Shown: one piece after another, positions 7,337 to 15,020 of the stretch | Numbering within the stretch: the stretch's first letter is position 1 | Layout: each line of letters opens with the position of its first letter | NCBI GenBank assembly: GCA_964649085.1 | Contig: CAZYPN010000022.1 | Location: 36,129-100,128 of the forward strand | DNA length: 64,000 bases | Reading direction: 5' to 3' | Source: JADMJV01 sp964649085 | GTDB lineage: Bacteria > Vulcanimicrobiota > Xenobia > Xenobiales > JADMJV01 | Program-made: the position numbers and the translations under genes | Notes under the pieces: generated by a model | What the model saw: only the letters and a program-made list of their open reading frames with translations | Databases searched by the model: none | What the model was told of the DNA's origin: nothing

Positions 7337-8740
7337 TTGAGCTGGGAGCTTTGCTGGCAAGTGCTGGGGGGAATCGCTTCCGCCCATGCCTTGCTCAACG
7401 CCAGCACGCCCCAGGGGGCTCTGGCCTGGGCTCTGGTGTTACTTCAGTTTCCCACCCTCAGCCTGCCTCTCTATTTGATGTTTGGCTCTACCCACTTTCG
7501 CGGCTACGTGGAGATCGCACGCACCCGGGTTTCAGGTCGTGCCTCCCATCGGCCCCAGGCCTGCCTGGAGCTGCACCGCTATCGTGCCACCCAGGATAAC
7601 GCGCTCGTGGGCCTGCTGGAGCAGTTGGGGCGGTTTCCCTTTACGGCCGGCAATTCTGTAGAACTGCTCGTGGATGCCCGTGAAACCTATCCTCGAATGC
7701 TTCAGGAGATCGACCAGGCCCGTGACTATGTGCTGGTGCTTTTCTACAAGGTAGAACCCGACGGGGCTGGCGAGGAGCTGCAACAAGCCCTGATGCGGGC
7801 TGCCCGCAGGGGGGTGGCCGTCTACTTCGTTCTCGACGAGATGGGCAGCCCACGCTCGCTGGGCAGCTATTTACAGCGGTTACGCCAGGCCGGAGTGCGA
7901 GCCTGCTGTTTTCGCAGCGCTCGTGGCTGGCGCCATCGCTTTCAGTGGAACTTTCGAAACCACCGAAAGATCGTCGTGGTCGACGGACGGGTAGCTCTGG
8001 TCGGGGGGCTGAACGTGGCCGATAAGTATCTCGGCAAGAAGGAAAAAGTGGGCCCCTGGCGTGACACCCACTGCTGCCTGCGGGGCCCGGCGGTGCTGGG
8101 CGTGCAGGCTGTTTTCGCCGAGGACTACTTCTGGGCTTCCGGCGAGCAGTTGCTCGACCGCCTGTGTTGGGATTTGCAGGAAGCTCCCATAGGTTCTAGC
8201 GCTTGTAGCTATCTCAGCACCGGCCCGGTCGATCGCTCTCCCGTGGCGCTTCGGTTTTTGCTGGGTTGTATCCAGGCCGCTCAGCAGCGGTTGTGGATCA
8301 CTTCTCCGTATTTCGTGCCCGACCCGGCTCTGATCCATGCCCTGCAGCTGGCGGCCATGCGCGGGGTTCGCATTCGGCTGCTGCTGCCTCCCGGACGCCT
8401 TGAACCCTGGATGCGTCTGGCTGCTGAACCTTTCTTGAAGGCGTTGAATCACCCCAACCTCGAAGTCTGGGAGTATCCCTTCTACAATCACTCGAAGGTC
8501 ATGCTCGTCGACGACTGGCTGGGTTGGGTGGGCAGCACCAACCTGGATAACCGTTCGCTGCGTCTCAATTTTGAAGGAAACCTGGTGGTCGTCGACCCCA
8601 CTTTTGCGGCTCGGCTGGAAGCCATGCTACAGCGCGACTTTGAGGTTTCCCATCGACCTGCCAGCCACGAACTCTATCCCCGGGGCTGGCGACGCAGCAT
8701 GGCCCGACGCCTCATTCGGCTCTTGAATCCGGTGCTTTAA
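7337..8740 (+). CDS. Phospholipase D superfamily, cardiolipin synthase-like
   Basis: A 467-residue membrane protein with two HKD motifs: HRKIVVVDGRVALVGGLN and HSKVMLVDDWLGWVGSTN. These are the two catalytic half-sites of cardiolipin synthases and related phosphatidyltransferases. The N-terminus has two hydrophobic segments (about 8-55), as in bacterial Cls. The family joins two phosphatidylglycerols, or phosphatidylethanolamine plus phosphatidylglycerol, at the inner membrane. The TTG at 7337, three bases after the regulator stop, is the first plausible start, but the Shine-Dalgarno is weak, so the exact start is uncertain. The pair with the Crp/Fnr gene looks like an operon. It overlaps the convergent methyltransferase by 29 bases. 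Confidence 0.85.
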   Translation: MSWELCWQVLGGIASAHALLNASTPQGALAWALVLLQFPTLSLPLYLMFGSTHFRGYVEIARTRVSGRASHRPQACLELHRYRATQDNALVGLLEQLGRFPFTAGNSVELLVDARETYPRMLQEIDQARDYVLVLFYKVEPDGAGEELQQALMRAARRGVAVYFVLDEMGSPRSLGSYLQRLRQAGVRACCFRSARGWRHRFQWNFRNHRKIVVVDGRVALVGGLNVADKYLGKKEKVGPWRDTHCCLRGPAVLGVQAVFAEDYFWASGEQLLDRLCWDLQEAPIGSSACSYLSTGPVDRSPVALRFLLGCIQAAQQRLWITSPYFVPDPALIHALQLAAMRGVRIRLLLPPGRLEPWMRLAAEPFLKALNHPNLEVWEYPFYNHSKVMLVDDWLGWVGSTNLDNRSLRLNFEGNLVVVDPTFAARLEAMLQRDFEVSHRPASHELYPRGWRRSMARRLIRLLNPVL

Positions 8741-9527
8741 ATGGGGTCAGCACGAACTGCATCGACTGCGGCAGCGGCGTCAGGTCGACCAGTCGGCGCA
8801 CCCAGCCAAAAGCCAGCCAGCGGAAGCGCTCGGCCCATCGGTAGGCCGTCATTCCGCTACGCCCGCCCCAGCGAGCCAGCGCGGTGTAGGCGGTGGCCAG
8901 CGAGGCTTCGGTGAAGGCCAGGTCGCGCTGAACTTCCACCGCGAAGCCGGCTTGTTCGAAGGTTCGAACGTAATGTGAGGTTTTGCGATACTGAATCGGG
9001 TAGCCGCGCCGCAGAGTGATACGTGGGTAAAGGCCGGGAATGATCGAAACCCTGACGTAGACCTTGCCCCCCGGTGACAGATGTGGGCGTATTCTCTGCA
9101 TCAAGGGCAGCAGTTCCTCGTCCCTGAGGTAGCCAAGCGTCCCGCCGAGAACCACCAGTTCAAACTTCTCCGTGGGAGACACGTCGAGCAACGAGCCGAC
9201 CCGGAACTCCAGGTGGGAGTGGCCGGCCAATTGTGCCGCCCGGCGAGCATGCTCGATGAAGTCAGGGGCGATATCGTAGCCCAGCCAACGATCGACCTGT
9301 TCGGCCAGTTGCAGCCCCCAGGTGCCGGGGCCGCAGCCCAGGTCAAGCACCTTGAGGGGTCGGGGAAGCTGGTTCAGCAAGCCCTCCAGAAACCCGATCT
9401 GGCGTACCCTGACCGAGCGGTGCACCGGTAGAGGCAGCTGGTAGTTCTGTGAGGCGATCTGATCGGGATCCAGGGCTGCATTGCGGGCGGCCTGAATCCA
9501 GTATTCTTCTACCGAGACTCGATCCAT
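8712..9527 (-). CDS. Class I SAM-dependent methyltransferase
   Basis: A 271-residue protein. VLDLGCGPGTWGLQLAEQ (about residues 60-77) is motif I of class I methyltransferases, and the acidic end of strand 2 (LGYDIAP) and ELVVLGGTLGYL fit motifs II and post-II. The N-terminus (SVEEYWIQAARNAAL) resembles methyltransferases acting on small molecules or lipids rather than nucleic acids. No substrate-specific motif is recognised. It is transcribed toward the cardiolipin-synthase-like gene and divergently from the heme-copper operon, so its promoter shares the region holding the tandem FNR boxes. Confidence 0.8.
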   Translation of the reverse strand: MDRVSVEEYWIQAARNAALDPDQIASQNYQLPLPVHRSVRVRQIGFLEGLLNQLPRPLKVLDLGCGPGTWGLQLAEQVDRWLGYDIAPDFIEHARRAAQLAGHSHLEFRVGSLLDVSPTEKFELVVLGGTLGYLRDEELLPLMQRIRPHLSPGGKVYVRVSIIPGLYPRITLRRGYPIQYRKTSHYVRTFEQAGFAVEVQRDLAFTEASLATAYTALARWGGRSGMTAYRWAERFRWLAFGWVRRLVDLTPLPQSMQFVLTPFKAPDSRAE

Positions 9528-9561
9528 GCTGGGATCCTATCAGCCCCGGGCCGCCCCGCCC

Positions 9562-9575
9562 TTGACCCCTGTCAA
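9562..9575. promoter_or_regulatory. FNR-like box, distal (perfect inverted repeat)
   Basis: TTGAC-CCCT-GTCAA is a perfect FNR-type inverted repeat with a 4-base spacer. It is 18 bases (centre to centre) upstream of a second box and has the same arms as the box at 6611. Confidence 0.7.
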
Positions 9576-9579
9576 GCTT

Positions 9580-9593
9580 TTGATCCATATCAT
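9580..9593. promoter_or_regulatory. FNR-like box, proximal (one mismatch)
   Basis: TTGAT-CCAT-ATCAT differs from TTGAT-N4-ATCAA only at the last base. Its centre (9586.5) lies 41.5 bases before the transcription start predicted from the -10 at 9616, the class II activation position. Confidence 0.7.
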
Positions 9594-9615
9594 ATCGAGT
9601 CCAGGCCCTGTGCCT

Positions 9616-9621
9616 CACAAT
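9616..9621 (+). promoter_or_regulatory. Predicted -10 element of the heme-copper operon
   Basis: CACAAT at 9616-9621 would start transcription near 9628. That leaves a 23-base leader carrying a clear GGAGG at 9641-9645 before the ATG at 9651. There is no good -35, as expected for an activator-dependent promoter. Confidence 0.45.
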
Positions 9622-9650
9622 GCCTTCACAGCATTCTTTTGGAGGTGTTC

Positions 9651-9818
9651 ATGAGCACAGACGACGCGGAAGTCGGGGAAGAGCCGATTTCCTTCTGGCA
9701 AAACCTGTTTGACCGGCCTTTCGTGCTGCTAGCCGCGGGCCTGCTGGTCATGTTCTTGTTCTATACCGGTTGGGGCCTGGTGGAAATTCTTACCCTGCCG
9801 GAATCGAGACTGCCGTGA
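9651..9818 (+). CDS. Small single-span membrane protein, first gene of the heme-copper operon
   Basis: A 55-residue protein with a strong GGAGG five bases before its ATG. A charged N-terminus (MSTDDAEVGEEPISFWQN) precedes one transmembrane helix (about residues 24-46, RPFVLLAAGLLVMFLFYTGW) and a short tail. Its stop overlaps the GTG start of the CuA subunit (GTGA), so it is coupled to it. By position and topology it could be a small accessory subunit like subunit IIa of ba3 oxidases or CcoQ of cbb3, but I see no specific motif. Confidence 0.7.
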   Translation: MSTDDAEVGEEPISFWQNLFDRPFVLLAAGLLVMFLFYTGWGLVEILTLPESRLP

Positions 9819-10363
9819 GCGGGCCCAATCTGCATTCGGCCCTGGTCAGTCCCCAGGGCAATTGGTGGACACCCGTGGGCCGGCAAGAGAAACGCTGGAT
9901 TCAGGTGGCTTTTTGCTGGTGCATGATTATGTTTGCGGTGATGCCCCTTTGGCACTGGAAGGGCGGCCAGAACCCCTCGGGTATCCGCGGCCGAACCACG
10001 CCTCAGGCCTTCCGCGAGCGCACCATGCGTTTCATCAAGGACTACCAGGTGGGCACTGAAAAGGGCATTCCGGTGGTGGCCCCACCGCCGGGATCCGAGG
10101 TGTATCTGGAAGCCTCGATGTGGCTCTGGAATCCCGTGCTCAAGCTGAAAAAGGGCGCGAGCTACACCCTCCACCTGTCGTCTTTTGACATCAACCACGG
10201 CTTCAGTCTTTACCCAATGAACATCAACTTTCAGGTGGTTCCGGGCTACGACTACGGGCTGAAGGTCACCCCCAATAAAGCGGGCGATATGCGCATCATT
10301 TGCAACGAGTTCTGCGGGGTCGGCCACCATATTATGACCGGGAAAATCCTGGTAGAAGAGTGA
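9815..10363 (+). CDS. CuA-containing subunit II of a heme-copper oxidoreductase
   Basis: A 182-residue protein with one N-terminal transmembrane helix (IQVAFCWCMIMFAVMPLW) and a periplasmic cupredoxin domain. The CuA ligands are present: H in DINHGFSL and the set CNEFCGVGHHIM (C-x3-C-x3-H-x2-M), with the intervening Glu. It would pass electrons from a soluble donor (cytochrome c or cupredoxin) to subunit I. The GTG at 9815 is chosen because it overlaps the preceding stop (GTGA); the frame opens further upstream only within the small gene. Length fits short, B-family-like subunits II rather than the longer A-type. Subunit I starts 10 bases later. Confidence 0.88.
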   Translation: MSGPNLHSALVSPQGNWWTPVGRQEKRWIQVAFCWCMIMFAVMPLWHWKGGQNPSGIRGRTTPQAFRERTMRFIKDYQVGTEKGIPVVAPPPGSEVYLEASMWLWNPVLKLKKGASYTLHLSSFDINHGFSLYPMNINFQVVPGYDYGLKVTPNKAGDMRIICNEFCGVGHHIMTGKILVEE

Positions 10364-10373
10364 GGACTCCGAA

Positions 10374-12080
10374 GTGACCTCGTTTCGCAACTGTCCCGTC
10401 ACCGGACTCAAGGTCTGCCCCCAGGCCGAGGCCCTGGTGCGCTGGCACGCCGTTACCGCGGTGGTGCACTTTCTCGTGGGCGTCAGCGCAGCCTTGCTGC
10501 TGGTGCTGACCCGCTGGCAGGCGGTGCATCTGCTGCCGGCCAACTGGTACTACCGCATTCTCACGGCCCACGGCCTGAACATGCTGATTTTCTTCATTAT
10601 TTTCTTTGAGATGGCGGTGCTGCACTTCGCCGGGCCGATTATGCTCGGGTGTAGACAGCCAGCCCCCAAGTTGGGCTGGCTGGGCTATGCCCTGATGCTG
10701 ATCGGCGCCTGCACCACCAACGCCTTTGTCTTCGCGGGCAAGGCCGACGTGCTGTTCACTTCGTATGTGCCCCTCAAGGCCCACCCGGCCTATTACCTGG
10801 GCATCATCCTGTTTGCCGTAGGAGCCCTGATTTCCACCCTGCTCTTCTTCGGAGCCCTGGTGGTGGCCAAGAAAGAGAAGACCTACACGGGTTCGGTGCC
10901 ACTGGTGACTTACGGGGCCCTGACGGCGGCCATCATCGCCGTCATCACCCTGCTGCACGGCGCGGCCGTCTACATTCCCACCTTCCTCTGGTCGCTCAAC
11001 CTTATGGACATGGACCCTCAGGTCTATCGGATGGTCTGGTGGGCGCTGGGGCACTCGTCGCAGCAAATCAACGTGGCCGCTCACGTGGCCTGCTGGTATC
11101 TGCTGGCCGGGCTGACGGTGGGCGGGGTGGTGCTCAACGAGAAGGTCAGCCGCACCGCCTTCTTCCTCTATGTGCTCTTCATCTCGATGGCTTCGGCCCA
11201 CCACCTGCTCGTCGACCCCGGGGTGGGTCCGGCCTGGAAGGTGTGGAACACCAGCTACGCCATGTATCTGGCCGTGCTGGCCAGTATGGTGCACGGTTTT
11301 ACGGTGCCAGCGGGCATCGAAACCGGTCAGCGCCTGCGTGGCTTTACCCAGGGCCGCTTTCAATGGTTGACACGGGCGCCCTGGGGCGACCCGGGCTTTT
11401 CAGCGCTGTGGCTTTCGCTGGTGATCTTCGGCTTCGGCGGCGGCATCACAGGGGTGGTCATCGGCACCGAACAGATCAACATTATCGCCCACAACACCCT
11501 GCGCATTCCCGGCCACTTCCACATGACGGTGGTGGGCGGCACCGCCCTGTGCTTTATGGGAGTGACCTACTATCTGCTGCCGTTGATCTTCCGCAAGCGG
11601 GTGGCCTTCTACAAACTGGCTCAGATTCAACCCTACCTCTTCGGGGCGGGCATCACCCTGATGGGAATCGCCATGACCTACGCCGGCTCGTTCGGCGTGC
11701 CGCGACGCCACTGGGACATCTCGTTTACCAATGCACCCTTCGGAGTGCACTTTCCCACCGCCGTCGACCTCTTCATGGCGGCCATGGCCCTGGGTGGCAT
11801 CCTGGCCTTCGTGGGGGGCATCAGCTACTGCCTGATCGCCGTGGTCAGCGTGTTCTTCACACCTACCCTCAGCGATCACGACCTGCGTGAGGGCGGCCCG
11901 GGGCTGCCTCCTGGGGTGGTCAAGCTGCCCAACCAGGTTCACAGCGCCGAGGCTACGGCCGAGGCTCACCGCCAGGGCAATCCTGGAACGGTGGTGCTGG
12001 TGGGTATCTTCTTCCTCTGCTTCATCCTTTACTACTTCACCAACTGGAAGATTCTCTCGATGCTTTGGAAGGTGGGATAG
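10374..12080 (+). CDS. Heme-copper oxidoreductase subunit I lacking the active-site tyrosine (NO-reductase-like?)
   Basis: A 568-residue polytopic protein with the heme-copper core. H66 (TAHGLNM) and H383 are the likely low-spin heme ligands, H381 in IPGHFHMTV the high-spin heme ligand, and H227, H276 and H277 (SAHHLL) the CuB ligands. The helix VI motif reads WWALGHSSQQIN: the position of the His-cross-linked tyrosine of oxygen reductases (H+4) is Q231, and no nearby Tyr replaces it. Oxygen reductases normally need that Tyr; nitric oxide reductases and several newer NOR-like families lack it. The PGHFH segment is B-family-like. It lies between the CuA subunit and a SCO chaperone and is preceded by FNR boxes. 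The reaction could be NO reduction, or oxygen reduction by an atypical site. Confidence 0.85.
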   Translation: MTSFRNCPVTGLKVCPQAEALVRWHAVTAVVHFLVGVSAALLLVLTRWQAVHLLPANWYYRILTAHGLNMLIFFIIFFEMAVLHFAGPIMLGCRQPAPKLGWLGYALMLIGACTTNAFVFAGKADVLFTSYVPLKAHPAYYLGIILFAVGALISTLLFFGALVVAKKEKTYTGSVPLVTYGALTAAIIAVITLLHGAAVYIPTFLWSLNLMDMDPQVYRMVWWALGHSSQQINVAAHVACWYLLAGLTVGGVVLNEKVSRTAFFLYVLFISMASAHHLLVDPGVGPAWKVWNTSYAMYLAVLASMVHGFTVPAGIETGQRLRGFTQGRFQWLTRAPWGDPGFSALWLSLVIFGFGGGITGVVIGTEQINIIAHNTLRIPGHFHMTVVGGTALCFMGVTYYLLPLIFRKRVAFYKLAQIQPYLFGAGITLMGIAMTYAGSFGVPRRHWDISFTNAPFGVHFPTAVDLFMAAMALGGILAFVGGISYCLIAVVSVFFTPTLSDHDLREGGPGLPPGVVKLPNQVHSAEATAEAHRQGNPGTVVLVGIFFLCFILYYFTNWKILSMLWKVG

Positions 12081-12082
12081 TC

Positions 12083-12940
12083 TTGGCACTCTGGCTTTAC
12101 GGATTCTGGACCCTGACCACAGCGGCCTGGTTCTGGCTGGCGCTGGCCAGCCTTCCAGAAACCGCCCCCGCCTGGCTGGCCCAAACCCGACAGGTCTGTT
12201 TCGGAACCCTCGACAACGGGCTTCCTGACCTGCACGGGTGGATCAGTCTGGCGGCGCCGCTGCCGATGTTGCTCTCGCTGCTGGTGCTGATGGGAGCAGA
12301 TCTGTCAGCCCAACTGCGCCGGTTGGCGGCCGCCCTGGCCGGCCGCCTGCTGGCCCTGCTGTTGGTGGCGGCACCCTTCGGTATCCTGGCTTTTGCGGGG
12401 GTTCAGGTGGCCCGGGCGCCTCGATTGGCGGTAGCGGTCGAAACGGGGGCCCTGCCCCCCGACTACCCTCAGGCCCTCGACGACTGCCCCGATTTTCAAC
12501 TTCAAGATCAGGACGGCCAACCGGTCGATGCCCGGAGCCTGCAGGGCCAGCTTACGCTGCTGACTTTTGCCTATGCTCATTGTGAAACCGTGTGTCCGGG
12601 CATGATCGAGAACTTTCGCTCGGCCGCTCGCCAGACGGGGGTTCGAGCCGTGGTGGTCACACTCGACCCCCGTCGAGATACCTGTGGCACTCTGGCGGGC
12701 CTGGGCAACCACTGGAAGCTGCCCACCGGTTCGTTGTTGCTTAGCGGCGAGGTCGACCAGGTGGAAGCCACTCTGAAAGCTTTCGGTATGACCTTCGAGC
12801 GCGACGAGAAAACCGGTGACATCGCTCATCCCGCCCTGGTCTATGTGCTCGACGGGCGGGCCCGGATTCGCTATCGCTTTGCCAGTCCCAGCCAGGGCTG
12901 GCTGGTGGAAGCATGTGAAAGGCTGCGTAGAGAACCATGA
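12083..12940 (+). CDS. SCO1/SenC-family copper chaperone with N-terminal membrane domain
   Basis: A 285-residue protein. The C-terminal half is a thioredoxin-like SCO domain: AHCETVCPGM holds the C-x3-C copper site and DIAHPALVYVLDG the conserved His. The N-terminal half (about 1-115) has roughly three hydrophobic helices, more than the single anchor of typical SCO proteins. SCO proteins load copper into CuA, matching the CuA subunit two genes upstream. The start is set at TTG 12083, three bases after the subunit I stop, with GGTGGG six bases upstream; a TTG at 12065 is an alternative. The stop overlaps the next gene (ATGA). Confidence 0.82.
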   Translation: MALWLYGFWTLTTAAWFWLALASLPETAPAWLAQTRQVCFGTLDNGLPDLHGWISLAAPLPMLLSLLVLMGADLSAQLRRLAAALAGRLLALLLVAAPFGILAFAGVQVARAPRLAVAVETGALPPDYPQALDDCPDFQLQDQDGQPVDARSLQGQLTLLTFAYAHCETVCPGMIENFRSAARQTGVRAVVVTLDPRRDTCGTLAGLGNHWKLPTGSLLLSGEVDQVEATLKAFGMTFERDEKTGDIAHPALVYVLDGRARIRYRFASPSQGWLVEACERLRREP

Positions 12941-14532
12941 ACTGGAAACTGGTGGGCAAGGGGTATCTTCCCAGGCGCCCGGCCCTTTCTCGGCTGCTGC
13001 AAAAGCTGCTGTGGCCCTGGGAGAAGCTGATGTCGCTGTGCTTTGGATCCGACTACAACCCGACCTACCAGAGCGGTGTGCTGGCGGTATTTCTGCTGAC
13101 CGTGGTGGTGGCCACCGGGGTGCCTCTCTTGTTCTTCTACCGGGTGGGCGCTCCTCACGACTCCATGCTGGGCATCCAGAGCAACTTTGCCCTGAGCTGG
13201 TTGCGCAGTGTTCATCGCTACGCTTCCGATGCAGCCGTGCTGGCGGTGGGGTTCCACCTGCTGCGTATGCTGCTTGGAGGCCGCACCAGTGGCCCCCGCG
13301 CCCGCGCCTGGATCAGCGGCGTGGCGGCCACGGGCCTGATGATCTTTATTGGCGTGCTGGGCCTCATCATGGTGTGGGACGACCAGGCCCAGCGCCTGGC
13401 CAGCGGTGCCATTTTGTTCCTGGAAGGTCTGCCGATTTTCTCTGAACCACCGCGCCGACTGTTTGCCGACAACAGTATGCTGGGAGAGTCTTTCTTCTTC
13501 ATGCTGATTTTCTTGCATGTGGCACTGCCCCTGGTGCTGACCTTCATGCTGTTGTTTCACACCTCGCGCACGGCTCGCGCTCGCCTTTGGCCCGAGCCCC
13601 ACCTGGTGCGTTTTTACGGCCTGGCGTTGGCTACCGCGGCCGCGATTTGGGCGCCGACCCTGGGGGCTCCCGCCGACCTTCTGCGGCTACCGGGGCAGGT
13701 GTCTCTTGACCTCTTCTATGGTTTCTGGCTTCCTCTGGTCGACACACTGGGGGCCGGTCCCACGCTGTTGCTGGGTCTGCTGGGTGTGGCGCTGGTTTGC
13801 TCGGTGCCGCTCTGGTGGAAACCCGAAGTGCCTTTACCGAGCATTGCCTCAGTCGTGGACGAGAGCCACTGCACGGGTTGCACTCAGTGTTTTCAAGACT
13901 GCCCCTACGACGCCATTCAAATGGTGCCGCGCAGCAGTCAGGCCGACGAACGACACTCGCCGCTGGTGGCTCGGGTCAATCCTGACCTGTGCGTCAGTTG
14001 CGGCATCTGTGCCGGATCCTGCGCCCCCATGGGGGTGGGACCACCGCTGCGCAGCGGACGGGACCAGTTGCGTCAGGTGGATGAGTTTTGCGCCGGGCGC
14101 AGTTTTCAACAGGGCGACGTAGTGGTGCTGTCTTGCCGCTGGGGTTGTGGAGAGTCGGCCCTTTGGGAGCGACAGAGCGGGCTACACCTCTATGCAACTG
14201 GCTGCAGTGGCTCGTTGCACACGTCGGTGCTGGAAATGATGCTGCGCAAAGGAGCCTCAGGGGTGATGGTGGTTTCCTGTCCCGAACGCGACTGCAGCCA
14301 CCGCGAGGGGGTCAAGTGGCTACAGCTGAGGGTGTATGAAGATCGCGAAGCAGAGCTGCAGGCCCGGGTCGACCGCCAGCGCGTGCGGCTGCTACCCTGT
14401 CCGGCCGTTGAGGTCGAGCGGGCGATATCGGCCGCGCTGGAGTTTCGTCAACAACTGCTGCAGCTCGAGCCCCCACGGCTGGCTGCCGGCGAGGACATTC
14501 GCTGTCGAACTCAAGGAGGCTCAAACCCATGA
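12937..14532 (+). CDS. Cytochrome b / 2x[4Fe-4S] ferredoxin / MvhD-like fusion protein
   Basis: A 531-residue three-part protein. (1) A cytochrome b-like membrane domain (about 1-295) has two His pairs spaced 14 apart: HRYASDAAVLAVGFH and HVALPLVLTFMLLFH. (2) Two classical [4Fe-4S] motifs follow, CTGCTQCFQDCP and CVSCGICAGSCAP (about 308-365). (3) A C-terminal domain with SCRWGCG, ATGCSGS and SCPERDCSH resembles MvhD/FlpD, the small Fe-S subunit that links hydrogenase or dehydrogenases to heterodisulfide-reductase-type complexes. Such a chain could connect quinones in the membrane to cytoplasmic low-potential carriers. It overlaps both neighbours by ATGA, so it belongs to the heme-copper operon, where this architecture is unexpected. 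Confidence 0.85.
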   Translation: MNWKLVGKGYLPRRPALSRLLQKLLWPWEKLMSLCFGSDYNPTYQSGVLAVFLLTVVVATGVPLLFFYRVGAPHDSMLGIQSNFALSWLRSVHRYASDAAVLAVGFHLLRMLLGGRTSGPRARAWISGVAATGLMIFIGVLGLIMVWDDQAQRLASGAILFLEGLPIFSEPPRRLFADNSMLGESFFFMLIFLHVALPLVLTFMLLFHTSRTARARLWPEPHLVRFYGLALATAAAIWAPTLGAPADLLRLPGQVSLDLFYGFWLPLVDTLGAGPTLLLGLLGVALVCSVPLWWKPEVPLPSIASVVDESHCTGCTQCFQDCPYDAIQMVPRSSQADERHSPLVARVNPDLCVSCGICAGSCAPMGVGPPLRSGRDQLRQVDEFCAGRSFQQGDVVVLSCRWGCGESALWERQSGLHLYATGCSGSLHTSVLEMMLRKGASGVMVVSCPERDCSHREGVKWLQLRVYEDREAELQARVDRQRVRLLPCPAVEVERAISAALEFRQQLLQLEPPRLAAGEDIRCRTQGGSNP

Positions 14533-15020
14533 TGTTGCGATTGCTTGCTACGGGCGTGGTGTGCTGGAGCATCGTGCAACTGGCCCAGCTGCCCTGGGGC
14601 GGCCCCTCGCCCCACGCCTGGCTGCGCTTGAGCTGGCGCACGGTGGGCGACAGGGTGCGCGTCCCCAAGGCTCAGGACCCGAATTTGCCAGCCCACATGC
14701 GTCTGCCCGAGAGTCAGGCCTTCGAGACTCATTTGCGGCCCTACCGCCTGAAGCTGATCGTCGATGGCCAGGACCGCATCGAGCGACGGGTGGTAGCGCC
14801 CGGGTTTCGCCACGACCGACCCCTGTCGGTCTTTGAAGAGGTGGCCCTGGCCCCCGGAAAACATCGGTTGGAGGTGCGCTTCGACCCCGAGAAGGTGGCG
14901 GGTGCTCCCGATCCCGCGTTGAACCCGCCAGGCATCTATGAGCTGGAGCTTGCGGCCGGCAGTGTAACGCTGATCGGCCTCAGCGAGGACGGGTCCTGGA
15001 AGCTAGCCAGGGGGCGCTAG
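14529..15020 (+). CDS. Hypothetical membrane-anchored protein, last gene of the heme-copper operon
   Basis: A 163-residue protein of unknown function. A hydrophobic N-terminus (MMLRLLATGVVCWSIVQLAQL) is a signal or anchor; the remainder looks like a beta-rich periplasmic domain (EVALAPGKHRLEVRFDPEK and GIYELELAAGSVTLIG). It starts within the stop of the cytochrome b fusion (ATGA), with GGAGG at 14515-14519. Its stop codon shares the palindrome CTAG with the stop of the convergent Crp/Fnr gene. It may be an assembly or accessory factor of the same complex; no motif supports more. Confidence 0.65.
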   Translation: MMLRLLATGVVCWSIVQLAQLPWGGPSPHAWLRLSWRTVGDRVRVPKAQDPNLPAHMRLPESQAFETHLRPYRLKLIVDGQDRIERRVVAPGFRHDRPLSVFEEVALAPGKHRLEVRFDPEKVAGAPDPALNPPGIYELELAAGSVTLIGLSEDGSWKLARGR

